From NCBI RefSeq assembly GCF_002101675.1, contig NZ_LQOY01000095.1, positions 1-64,000 on the forward strand: 64,000 nucleotides of DNA, written 5' to 3'. The position numbers and the translations under genes are program-made. Shown here piece after piece: positions 20,806 to 28,265 of this stretch; position 1 is the first letter of the stretch; every line of letters begins with the position of its first letter. A model generated the notes under the pieces. It saw nothing but the letters and a program-made list of their open reading frames with translations, had not been told where the DNA came from and searched no databases. Source of the DNA: Mycobacterium gordonae. GTDB lineage: Bacteria; Actinomycetota; Actinomycetes; Mycobacteriales; Mycobacteriaceae.

Positions 20806-23451
20806 TCACCGCGTGCTTGCCCGGCGCAAGTTGATTAGGGCGGCAAGCTCGTCGCGAGTCGTGGTTCCGGTCTTTGCCATCGCCCGATAGATGTGGCTCT
20901 CCACTGTCCGCACGGACAGCGACAGTCGCGCCGCGACGGCACGACTGGTCAGCCCTTCACCGATGAGCATCACGATCTCACGTTCGCGGCTGGTGAACGG
21001 CAAGGGCTCGCTGGCCTGCCGCAGTGCCGGGGTCTGGGCGCCGCCACACTGCTTAGCCAAGGCATCCGCGCGCGTCGCGCATCCCAGCGCCGATCCGCGC
21101 AGTCCTTGTCGGCGGTACACCAGGGCAGCATTGGCGGCGGCATCGACGGCAGCGACAACATCGCCGATACGCTCGAAGTCCGCTGACACCGACATCAATT
21201 CAGCGGCGTCACCGTCGGAAAGGGCTGCGGCGAACCGAGCCGCAAGGCTGACGCGCGGTCCGTCGACAACCGCCGCCAGCTCACGCAGTCGTTCGGCCCC
21301 GGAATGTTCACCAAACTGGGTGGCGGTTTGTAGACACAGGACTTCGGCCGCGAATTGACCTTTTGCCGATGCATTTTCCGCTGCGCACAGCAATACCTGG
21401 ACCGCTTCGCTGACAGCACCCTCGCCGGCAACCACCCAGGCTCGGGCCAGGGCCCGTTCGTAGTCCAGCGACCGGAAGGGGCGACGCTGCTGTTCCAGCG
21501 TGGCAAGTGCCGTGGCCGCCTCGGCAACGGACCCGCTCAGCGCCAGGGCGGTGACGCGTGAAATTCGGTAGCGGTAGCCCCAGCCGAGGGCGTACGCCGC
21601 GGACAGTCCTATCACGGCCTGTTCGAGCAGCAGGCCCGCCGACGGCAGACGTCCCGCGCCGAGCGCAGCCCTGCCCGCGATGGCAGCTCCGAGCAGCTGC
21701 GCAGAGCCGGGCAGGTCGCCGGCTTGCCGGCGCGCGTGTTCGGCCACTTCGAGGGCATCATCGATTCGGCCCGCCAACAATAGTGCCCCCACGTGGGTGT
21801 CGGCGATATTGAACCTGATGTGCGGTATGTCGAACGACCTTGCCGCCGCGGCAATTCCTGCCTCTACGACGGTGAGGGCCTCGGTCGTGCGTCCGGAGTC
21901 GGCCAAGATGGTGGCCAGGATCCAGGCGATCTCAGCCCCGACGACAGCGGGCAACTCATCAAGCACCAGGGCCTCCGACGCGCGCAACGCCGCCTGCGGC
22001 TCGTCCGTCGCGAACCAGTAGACGGTGAGGAACGCGTCGATGTAGCTGCGGTCCCGCGGCGCCACGACATCCCCGACCTCGTCGATGATTTCTTTTGCGC
22101 GAGCGGGGTGACCGAGTGCCCAAAGCATGTTGCTGGCCCGAAGGAATGCAAGCCGTGCTCGCTCGCCGTCGCTCAACTGGTCGGTCTGCATCCCAGCCAG
22201 CACATCGTCCGCCTCCTGCCCTCGGCCCGACCACGAAAGGGCATGTGCGCGGATGAAGTTCGCCTCGGGCCCCGCCCCGGCTCGGTTCGCCGCTTCGGCC
22301 AATCGATTCGCCAGAGGGAGGTCGGCCAGCCAGACAGCGCCGTTGGCGGCTCTGACGAGGAGGTCGGCGTCCGGGGTGAGGTCGGAGTCAATGCTCAGCG
22401 TGGCACGGCGCACGACGACGTGCAGATCGTCGCGCTCCGGGCTTGCGGCAAGTTCGTTGGCCACCAGCCCGCGCAGCCGCCGCAACCGGGTTGGCACCGC
22501 CCGCCGGCGTCGAACCTCTCCATAGAGGGGATGGGCCAAACGCACCTGCACATCACCGTCTGCCGGCTCGAGCGTGATGAGTGCCCGCGTGTCGGCCTCT
22601 TCGATCGCCACCGGATCAGCGATGCGTCGCAGGTGCGCCAGCTCGATGGGCTCGCCCACGGCGACAACGTCGACCACATCGCTGACCGGGGCGGGCAAGG
22701 CTCCGATACGGGACTCGATGAGCTCGATCAGCCCGGGCGGCACCACCGGATCGCCGATCCAGCGCCAATAGCCGTCCTGCTGCAGCAGCCGGCCGTCAGC
22801 CACCTCCTGATCGACGATATTGCGCAGATACAACATGTTTCCGCGAGTCAGCTGCCAAAGTCGCTGCGCCGCAGGCGGATCCAACGGGCCATGTAATGTG
22901 GCGGACAGCAGCGCAGTCGTCGCCTCGAGTGTCAGTGGCCGCAATTCGAGCCTGCTGAACTGGCCGGTCATCCATATCTCTTGCACCGCGCCTGGAATGG
23001 GGTCACCCTCGCGAACAGTGAGCATCACCTTCGCCGAGCCTCTCTGCACGACCTGATGCAGGACGAAGATCGACAGGTCGTCGAGCAACTGGACGTCGTC
23101 GACAGCCAGCACGACCGTTCTCCCGGGGGGTGCCGCGGTCAGGGAGTCCGTGACTCCCCGCAGCAACTGGAGGGTGTCGGTGACCCCCGGCGTGGACCAC
23201 GCTGTGAAAGCGCCCAGCGGAACCGCTCGTGCCGCTGATGCTCCAACCGCCCAACGGCATTCGCGCTGTCCAGAGGACGCTGCCGATAGTGCTTCACGCA
23301 CGATCCGGCTCTTACCCACACCGGCCGCACCACTTACGACGACTCCGGAAACACCTGAAGTCGTCAGAGCGGCTTTGATAGTCCGCATCTCCTCCGAGCG
23401 GCCGACGAGCGGCCACGACAAGCGCACGTCCAGAAGCGTACGTGTGATCAC
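20806..23451 (-). CDS. Large LuxR-family regulator with N-terminal AAA ATPase (LAL-like)
   Basis: 881 residues from GTG 23451; a GTG about eight codons in would start nearer to LSWPLVGR. It begins with WPLVGRSEEM and a P-loop VVSGAAGVGKSRIVREAL (about 35-50), with Walker B VVLAVDDVQLLDD. A long TPR-like helical middle follows, and the C-terminal LuxR helix-turn-helix is PFTSREREIVMLIGEGLTSRAVAARLSLSVRTVESHI. This is the layout of LAL/MalT-like activators. It resembles the Rv0890c/Rv0894 neighbourhood in M. tuberculosis, though I cannot assign a strict orthologue. Its target genes are unknown. Confidence 0.9.
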   Translation of the reverse strand: MITRTLLDVRLSWPLVGRSEEMRTIKAALTTSGVSGVVVSGAAGVGKSRIVREALSAASSGQRECRWAVGASAARAVPLGAFTAWSTPGVTDTLQLLRGVTDSLTAAPPGRTVVLAVDDVQLLDDLSIFVLHQVVQRGSAKVMLTVREGDPIPGAVQEIWMTGQFSRLELRPLTLEATTALLSATLHGPLDPPAAQRLWQLTRGNMLYLRNIVDQEVADGRLLQQDGYWRWIGDPVVPPGLIELIESRIGALPAPVSDVVDVVAVGEPIELAHLRRIADPVAIEEADTRALITLEPADGDVQVRLAHPLYGEVRRRRAVPTRLRRLRGLVANELAASPERDDLHVVVRRATLSIDSDLTPDADLLVRAANGAVWLADLPLANRLAEAANRAGAGPEANFIRAHALSWSGRGQEADDVLAGMQTDQLSDGERARLAFLRASNMLWALGHPARAKEIIDEVGDVVAPRDRSYIDAFLTVYWFATDEPQAALRASEALVLDELPAVVGAEIAWILATILADSGRTTEALTVVEAGIAAAARSFDIPHIRFNIADTHVGALLLAGRIDDALEVAEHARRQAGDLPGSAQLLGAAIAGRAALGAGRLPSAGLLLEQAVIGLSAAYALGWGYRYRISRVTALALSGSVAEAATALATLEQQRRPFRSLDYERALARAWVVAGEGAVSEAVQVLLCAAENASAKGQFAAEVLCLQTATQFGEHSGAERLRELAAVVDGPRVSLAARFAAALSDGDAAELMSVSADFERIGDVVAAVDAAANAALVYRRQGLRGSALGCATRADALAKQCGGAQTPALRQASEPLPFTSREREIVMLIGEGLTSRAVAARLSLSVRTVESHIYRAMAKTGTTTRDELAALINLRRASTR

Positions 23452-23502
23452 CGCAGGCAGAGGCGCTATCGCGGCAACTGGTCATCCCGTGTTTACGCGG
23501 GA

Positions 23503-23688
23503 TGGAAGTTGGCCGCCACAGCGGTGGATGCCTCGTGGTACCGGGCGGCGGCGCGCCGGGGACGCGACGCCGCGGCCGCCGGCGACATGACCCAGGCGGT
23601 GGCCCGCTTCGACGAGTCTCTCACGCTCTGGCGCGGAGTCCCCGAGCTGCCCGAAACGCGAAGCCGGGTAAACGTACTGCGAACGTGA
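23503..23688 (+). pseudogene. Relic of a BTAD-containing (SARP/EmbR-like) regulator
   Basis: A plus-strand frame without a start codon reads DASWYRAAARRGRDAAA, AGDMTQAVARFDESLTLWRG, then VPELPETRSRV, ending at TGA 23686-23688. The pattern of a GR...AGD...A...F...L.LWRG helix pair is that of the bacterial transcriptional activator domain in AfsR/SARP/EmbR regulators. The N-terminal DNA-binding part and the rest of the domain are missing, and the frame fades into the LuxR promoter on the left. I read it as a decayed fragment. The match is by eye only. Confidence 0.4.
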
Positions 23689-23732
23689 CACCAGGTGAGT
23701 TTCGTCGCCGATTCCCGCCGTGGTGTCACGTT
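23682..23732. repeat. 12-bp inverted repeat between BTAD relic and pdxH
   Basis: AACGTGACACCA (23682-23693) and TGGTGTCACGTT (23721-23732) are exact reverse complements with a 27-nt loop. It lies 18 bp beyond the pdxH stop. It may be a weak terminator, an operator or the edge of a past rearrangement. Confidence 0.55.
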
Positions 23733-23750
23733 GGACGAGCCAGGAACGGA

Positions 23751-24416
23751 CTAGGGCTGCAACCGCTCGATCCGGCCGTCGATCACCCGAATCCGGTTGT
23801 GCAAGCGGTTTTCCCGGCCCTGCCAGAACTCCACCACCTCCGGGGCGATCAGATACCCGCCCCAATTGGGCGGAACCGGGATCTGCTCGGTGTCCGCGAA
23901 GCGTGCCGTCACCTCAGCGAGCTGGTCGAGCAACGCCGCGCGCGACGCGATCGGCTGGGACTGGCGTGACGCCCACGCCCCTAACTGGGAGCCGCGCGGC
24001 CGCTTGGACCAGTAGTCCTCGGTGTCCTGTGGATCGACCTTGCTCACCGCACCGCGGATGTGGATCTGCCGGCCCAGCAGATACCAGGGGAACGTCGCCG
24101 ACGCGTACGGGGTGGCTGCCAGGTCGAGGCCCTTGGCCGAGTCGTAGTTGGTGTAGAACGAGATGCCCGTCTCGTCGGCGCTCTTGCACAACACCGAGCG
24201 ACTGACCGGCCGGCCATCGTCGACGGTGGCCACCACCATGGCATTCGGCTCGGCGATACCGGCGGCCGCAGCGTCGCCAATCCACTTGTTGAACAACGCA
24301 AGCCAACCGTCGGCGAGCCAGTCCACATCGAGGTCCGGGCTACCGTCCTTCTCGACGGACCCGTACTCGACCCGCATCCCAGCCAGGTGCTGTCCATGAG
24401 GTTCGGTCACCGTCAC
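23751..24416 (-). CDS. pdxH: Pyridoxamine 5'-phosphate oxidase
   Basis: 221 residues from GTG 24416. It is the FMN-dependent enzyme that makes pyridoxal 5'-phosphate from pyridoxine or pyridoxamine phosphate. Family motifs: [52 protein letters not shown], then [20 protein letters not shown] and the C-terminal signature [27 protein letters not shown]. It is divergent from citA across 67 bp. In M. tuberculosis pdxH (Rv2607) is elsewhere, so this pairing differs from that genome. PLP made here would serve enzymes such as SerC and the aminotransferase at 61.8 kb. Confidence 0.96.
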   Translation of the reverse strand: MTVTEPHGQHLAGMRVEYGSVEKDGSPDLDVDWLADGWLALFNKWIGDAAAAGIAEPNAMVVATVDDGRPVSRSVLCKSADETGISFYTNYDSAKGLDLAATPYASATFPWYLLGRQIHIRGAVSKVDPQDTEDYWSKRPRGSQLGAWASRQSQPIASRAALLDQLAEVTARFADTEQIPVPPNWGGYLIAPEVVEFWQGRENRLHNRIRVIDGRIERLQP

Positions 24417-24483
24417 AACGCTACTCGGCGGCTGTTACCAGCCGGTAGTAACCCGTGCGGACCGGGGTGCGAGAATTTGCCCC

Positions 24484-25605
24484 ATGACAGTGGTCCCGGA
24501 GGATTTTGTCCCAGGTCTGGAAGGCGTCGTGGCCTTCACCACCGAAATCGCCGAACCCGATAAGGACGGCGGCGCGCTGCGCTACCGCGGCGTCGACATC
24601 CAGGACCTGGTGAGCCAGCGGGTCACATTCGGTGACGTCTGGGCCCTGCTGGTCGACGGCGAGTTCGGCCGCGGGTTGCCGCCCGCCGAGCCGTTCCCGC
24701 TGCCGATCCACACCGGCGATGTGCGCGTGGACGTGCAGGCCGGCCTCGCGATGCTGGCGCCCATCTGGGGGTACAAGCCGCTACTGGACACCGAGGAACC
24801 GGTCGCGCGCGACCAGTTGGCGCGGGCCTCGGTCATGGCGTTGTCCTATGTCGCACAATCGGCGCGCGGCATTTACCAGCCTGCCATCCCGCAACGCGTC
24901 ATCGACGAATGCTCCACTGTCACAGCCCGTTTCATGACCCGCTGGCAGGGTGAGCCGGACCCCAGGCACATCGAGGCAATCGACGCCTACTGGGTCTCGG
25001 CCGCCGAGCACGGGCTGAACGCGTCGACGTTCACCGCCCGGGTGATCGCGTCGACCGGTGCCGATGTGGCCGCAGCGCTGTCCGGCGCGATCGGCGCGAT
25101 GAGCGGCCCCCTGCACGGCGGGGCCCCGGCCCGCGTGCTGCCGATGATCGAAGAGGTGGAACGCACCGATGACGCCCGCGGACTGGTCAAGGGCATCCTG
25201 GACCGCCGCGAGAAGTTGATGGGCTTCGGGCACCGCGTATATCGCGCCGAGGACCCGCGTGCGCGGGTGCTGCGGGCCACCGCCGAGCGGCTGAAAGCGC
25301 CTCGTTACGAGGTTGCGGTCGCCCTTGAGCAGGCAGCGCTGGCCGAATTGCGGGAGCGCCGACCTGACCGCGCTATCGAGACCAACGTCGAATTCTGGGC
25401 CGCGGTGATCCTGGACTTCGCCGAGGTCCCGGCCAACATGATGCCGGCGATGTTCACCTGCGGGCGCACCGCCGGATGGTGCGCCCACATCCTCGAACAG
25501 AAGCGCCTGGGCAAGTTGGTGCGGCCGTCGGCGATCTACGTCGGCCCGGGCCCGCGCAGCCCCGAATCCGTCACCGGCTGGGACCGGGTCCTCACCAGCG
25601 CTTAG
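24484..25605 (+). CDS. citA: Citrate synthase 2
   Basis: 373 residues, the size of M. tuberculosis CitA (Rv0889c). It is the shorter citrate synthase type, without the long N-terminal domain of GltA2. Catalytic regions are VSAAEHGLNASTFTARVIAST (first His), [33 protein letters not shown] (second His) and the C-terminal GRTAGWCAHILEQ. It starts at ATG 24484. It catalyses the same reaction as GltA2 and is thought to be an alternative or accessory enzyme. Its last 14 bp overlap the 3' end of a probable microprotein gene on the other strand. Confidence 0.95.
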   Translation: MTVVPEDFVPGLEGVVAFTTEIAEPDKDGGALRYRGVDIQDLVSQRVTFGDVWALLVDGEFGRGLPPAEPFPLPIHTGDVRVDVQAGLAMLAPIWGYKPLLDTEEPVARDQLARASVMALSYVAQSARGIYQPAIPQRVIDECSTVTARFMTRWQGEPDPRHIEAIDAYWVSAAEHGLNASTFTARVIASTGADVAAALSGAIGAMSGPLHGGAPARVLPMIEEVERTDDARGLVKGILDRREKLMGFGHRVYRAEDPRARVLRATAERLKAPRYEVAVALEQAALAELRERRPDRAIETNVEFWAAVILDFAEVPANMMPAMFTCGRTAGWCAHILEQKRLGKLVRPSAIYVGPGPRSPESVTGWDRVLTSA

Positions 25606-25708
25606 CCACGCGGGACGGTCCCTGTTCAGCTTCCTGCTGCATCTTGCCGATGTTCTTGTCGCGTTCCTTGTCGACCTCGGCCGGTAACGCTTGCACATGC
25701 GCCGGCAA
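25592..25708 (-). CDS. Probable 38-residue microprotein downstream of the hydroxylase
   Basis: A TTG start at 25708 sits 4 bp after a perfect AGGAGG. The frame encodes a highly charged helical peptide (residues 10-19 AEVDKERDKN, 20-29 IGKMQQEAEQ, then GPSRVAKRW) ending at TGA. Codon third positions are strongly G/C, as in real genes here. The frame stays open upstream to a TTG at 25768 that overlaps the hydroxylase stop (TTGA), giving a 58-residue alternative with translational coupling. I recognise no family. It probably belongs to the TetR-hydroxylase operon. Confidence 0.5.
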   Translation of the reverse strand: MPAHVQALPAEVDKERDKNIGKMQQEAEQGPSRVAKRW

Positions 25709-25764
25709 GTGTCCTCCTACGTCTCCAGCAGGCAGATGATGGCGCGCGACTGAGCCGCCAGCCG

Positions 25765-26514
25765 TCAAGAGACCGGCGCCGGAGTGGCTGCGGGCTTCTT
25801 GTAGGTACCAAACAGCTTGTCGCCGTAGGTCATTACCACCGACAGGTTAGTGGGACGCTTCTCGGAGTGATGCAATTCGTGGCCGGATGCCGCAGGCAGC
25901 AGCCAGCGGGGATAGAACGTCATGTCATAGCCGCTGTGAGTGATCACCATGGCAGTGGTGTTGGCCACCGCGTAGGCAACGACGATCATGGGATGTGCGC
26001 CCAACACCAGCGGCGGCACATACAGGCACAGCATCACCATGAGGCCCTCGACCGGGTGCACCACGAAGTTGGTCCAAATGGTCAGCGGCGACTGGACCCG
26101 GTGGTGCATGTAGTGCACCTTCTGGAATACGAAGCGGCTGCCGTGCTCGAGCCGGTGCCACCAATAGGTCAGGAACTCCCCGATCACCATGAAGACGACC
26201 AGCTGAGTGACGAAAGCAATCAAAGTCGGTGCCGCCGTGGGAACTTCGGCCACCCACGGATGGAATATCCGGTGCAGGACGAAGAACGCCACGGCCGCCC
26301 CGACATAGTTCGACATGATCCGCAAACCCAGCCTGGTCGCCGCCTTGGCCGAGATTCTATGGTAGACAGCGACATCGAAGATCGAATAGACGACACCGGT
26401 GAACAGGACGACCGCCACCACCACAGGCAGGAAATACAACGGAAACTCGAAGAAACCGACCCCGAGGTTGCGCAGCATCCAGTCCCAAACTGGTTGTAAT
26501 GCAGTCTGATTCAC
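25765..26514 (-). CDS. Fatty acid hydroxylase / sterol desaturase family membrane protein
   Basis: 249 residues from GTG 26514, chosen because AGGAGTAGGAA lies directly upstream and it is 10 bp after the TetR stop. At least three hydrophobic segments (about 20-45, 60-85, 95-125) are followed by the diiron histidine clusters of the superfamily: WWHRLEH, HYMHH, THSGYD and HELHH. These enzymes hydroxylate or desaturate lipids at a membrane-bound diiron site using O2. The substrate is unknown; a cell-wall or host lipid is plausible. It is co-transcribed with the TetR gene upstream, so it is likely the main target of that repressor. Confidence 0.92.
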   Translation of the reverse strand: MNQTALQPVWDWMLRNLGVGFFEFPLYFLPVVVAVVLFTGVVYSIFDVAVYHRISAKAATRLGLRIMSNYVGAAVAFFVLHRIFHPWVAEVPTAAPTLIAFVTQLVVFMVIGEFLTYWWHRLEHGSRFVFQKVHYMHHRVQSPLTIWTNFVVHPVEGLMVMLCLYVPPLVLGAHPMIVVAYAVANTTAMVITHSGYDMTFYPRWLLPAASGHELHHSEKRPTNLSVVMTYGDKLFGTYKKPAATPAPVS

Positions 26515-26524
26515 GTTCCTACTC

Positions 26525-27127
26525 CTAGTCGTGTGAGATGTCGGGCAACAGCCGCCAGGCGGCGAGGCGAAGTTCGTCGATGCACTGTTCGACGGTGATG
26601 TCACCGACGCCGAGCAACGCGAGATCGGCGAAAAACACCCGGCCGAGCACCGTCATCGCGGGGTCGAGGGATAGAGAGTCCGGCACGTTTTCGACGGCCC
26701 CGCCCAACAGGTCCAGAAACATCTGGCGGACACCGAGGCGGAACTCGTCCGCGACCGGACCCTGAGCCAGCACTGAGGCCATAGTTGCCCGCACCATCGG
26801 TAGGTCCGATGCGGCTTCCCGGACGACCTGTTCAATCGCGACGTCAACGGCGTTGGCGGCAGCCGCCGCCGCAACGGCCTGCGGAATGCGTTGTGCCACT
26901 TCGTGACCCCAGGCCAATGCCGCCTCGCACACCACATGCTCCTTGGATGCGAAGTAGCGGTAGGTGGTCGCCCTGGAAACGCCGGCGGTGCCGGCGATCT
27001 GCTCCATGCCCACGGCTTCGTGGCCATGCTCACGTATCAATCGGCGAGCGGCTGCGAGCAATCGCTCGCGTACCTCACGCTGACGCGCGTCCAGCGTGCG
27101 GTGAATTGTCAGCGTCGTGGGTCCCAC
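26525..27127 (-). CDS. TetR family repressor of the hydroxylase operon
   Basis: 200 residues from GTG 27127, which has AAAGGAC six bases upstream. The longer frame's TTG at 27187 falls inside the operator and is unlikely. Helix-turn-helix: RERLLAAARRLIREHGHEAVGMEQIAGTAGVSRATTYRYFASKEHVV (about 20-65). The C-terminal domain is that of TetR proteins with a conserved helical ligand pocket. It leads an operon with the hydroxylase and probable microprotein. A double dyad lies 44 bp upstream of the start, indicating autoregulation. The ligand is unknown; a hydroxylase substrate or product is the natural guess. Confidence 0.92.
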   Translation of the reverse strand: MGPTTLTIHRTLDARQREVRERLLAAARRLIREHGHEAVGMEQIAGTAGVSRATTYRYFASKEHVVCEAALAWGHEVAQRIPQAVAAAAAANAVDVAIEQVVREAASDLPMVRATMASVLAQGPVADEFRLGVRQMFLDLLGGAVENVPDSLSLDPAMTVLGRVFFADLALLGVGDITVEQCIDELRLAAWRLLPDISHD

Positions 27128-27170
27128 GCGATCGTCCTTTGCCGTCGTCGGCCCGCGCTGAGACGGACGG

Positions 27171-27210
27171 TGATACAGATGTCTCAACTTTGGGTGAGAC
27201 GACTGTATCA
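27171..27210. promoter_or_regulatory. Tandem TetR operators in a near-perfect 40-bp dyad
   Basis: Two quasi-palindromes of form TGANAC-N4-GTNTCA lie at 27171-27186 and 27195-27210, themselves arranged as an inverted repeat around ACTTTGGG (16-bp arms, 14 matching). The layout suits two TetR dimers. Position upstream of the TetR-hydroxylase operon indicates autoregulation (inference). Confidence 0.7.
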
Positions 27211-27256
27211 GCAGCAGTATCAGACGGCAAGGGTGACCGCTCGGCGGTCCGGAGCG

Positions 27257-27598
27257 TCAGATCGCGGTCTGGTTGTAAGAGGAGCCCCGGATCACTGAGG
27301 TGATCGCTCGCCCGAAACGGTGCTCCACCGCAGCGATCAGCTTCATCACCTGGGCCTGATCGGTGCTGTCGGCGGCCACCGCGTAAACCCGCGAGGCGCT
27401 GTAGCCGTGCACGACCCGGCTGAGCTGGCCGACGTGCCGGCCGGAGACCGCGACGGAATAGCCGGCGGCCAGCAAAGCCCGCGCGGCGAAGTAGCCGGCG
27501 TCCGAACCCGCGTCCATGACCAGAAACAGTTTGGGCTGATCCGCTGGCCGCGCCGGTGTCTCAGGCAGAGCGGGTGCGATGAGCGACATAGCACTCAC
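27257..27598 (-). CDS. Short Rossmann-fold protein, SDR N-terminal half only
   Basis: 113 residues from GTG 27598 (or ATG 27589). It reads LFLVMDAGSDAGYFAARALLAAGYSVAVSGRHVGQLSRV, a Rossmann beta-alpha-beta in which the SDR glycine motif GxxxGxG is degenerate (DAGSDAGYFAA). Next come VYAVAADSTDQAQV and a helix, and it stops after EHRFGRAITSVIRGSSYN. The catalytic Ser-Tyr-Lys part of a normal 250-residue SDR is absent. It could be a remnant, or a small NAD(P)-binding regulator kept in mycobacteria. It is upstream of, and co-oriented with, the TetR operon. No good ribosome binding site is seen. Confidence 0.65.
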   Translation of the reverse strand: MSAMSLIAPALPETPARPADQPKLFLVMDAGSDAGYFAARALLAAGYSVAVSGRHVGQLSRVVHGYSASRVYAVAADSTDQAQVMKLIAAVEHRFGRAITSVIRGSSYNQTAI

Positions 27599-27806
27599 GG
27601 TAGGGACCGGACCGGTGATGCAGAATCCACCGATCGGACAACCGGGGTGGAAATGGGCGTCACCCGATCGGGGGCATCGGCGCTCCTCCGATCGGCGCCG
27701 ACCGCCTGTCGGGGGGTCGGGTTACGTTCGCGATGAGAATTGCCGCCCGGCTTGGTCTATCACTGTGAGCCCGGGCGGGCGATACCACCAATCTGAGGAG
27801 TGACCT

Positions 27807-28265
27807 ATGGCCATCAAAGTCGAACCTGCAGTGATCCCCCACCTCGTCGTCGATGATGCGGCTGCCGCCATCGACTTCTACGTCAGGGCATTCGACGCCG
27901 TCGAACTGGCCCGGATCCCCGGCCCCGACGGCCGGCTGATTCACGACGCCGTGCAGATCAACGGCTCGATGGTGATGCTCAACGACGACTTCCCCGAGAT
28001 GTGCAACGACCAGTCGATGACCCCGAAATCGCTGGGCGGCACGCCGGTCACCATCCACCTCACCGTCACCGACGTCGAAGCCAAGTTCCAGCGTGCGCTC
28101 GACGCCGGCGCCACGGTGGTGATGCCACTGGAAGACCAGTTCTGGGGCGACCGCTACGGCGTGGTCGCCGACCCGTTCGGGCACAACTGGTCGCTGGGCC
28201 AACCGGTTCGTGAGGTCAGCATGGAGGAGATCAAGGCGTCCATGTCGGCTCCGGCCGGCGGTTAG
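27807..28265 (+). CDS. VOC (glyoxalase/bleomycin-resistance) family protein, Rv0887c-like
   Basis: 152 residues with a good GAGGAG site before ATG 27807. It has a single two-module VOC fold: IPHLVVDDAAAAIDFYVRAFDAVELARI, then VTIHLTVTDVEAKFQRALDAGATVVMPLEDQFWGDRYGVVADPFGHNWSLGQP. The His and Glu residues at the usual metal positions are present. It is of the PhnB-like/glyoxalase type, which binds small metabolites or metal, and matches M. tuberculosis Rv0887c by position. The substrate is unknown. Its stop overlaps that of fprB by 4 bp (TTAG). Confidence 0.9.
   Translation: MAIKVEPAVIPHLVVDDAAAAIDFYVRAFDAVELARIPGPDGRLIHDAVQINGSMVMLNDDFPEMCNDQSMTPKSLGGTPVTIHLTVTDVEAKFQRALDAGATVVMPLEDQFWGDRYGVVADPFGHNWSLGQPVREVSMEEIKASMSAPAGG

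Noticed and set aside
21793..22896. 367-residue plus-strand frame opposite the LuxR-type gene
   Set aside because: No motif; the minus-strand protein has a P-loop and LuxR helix-turn-helix.
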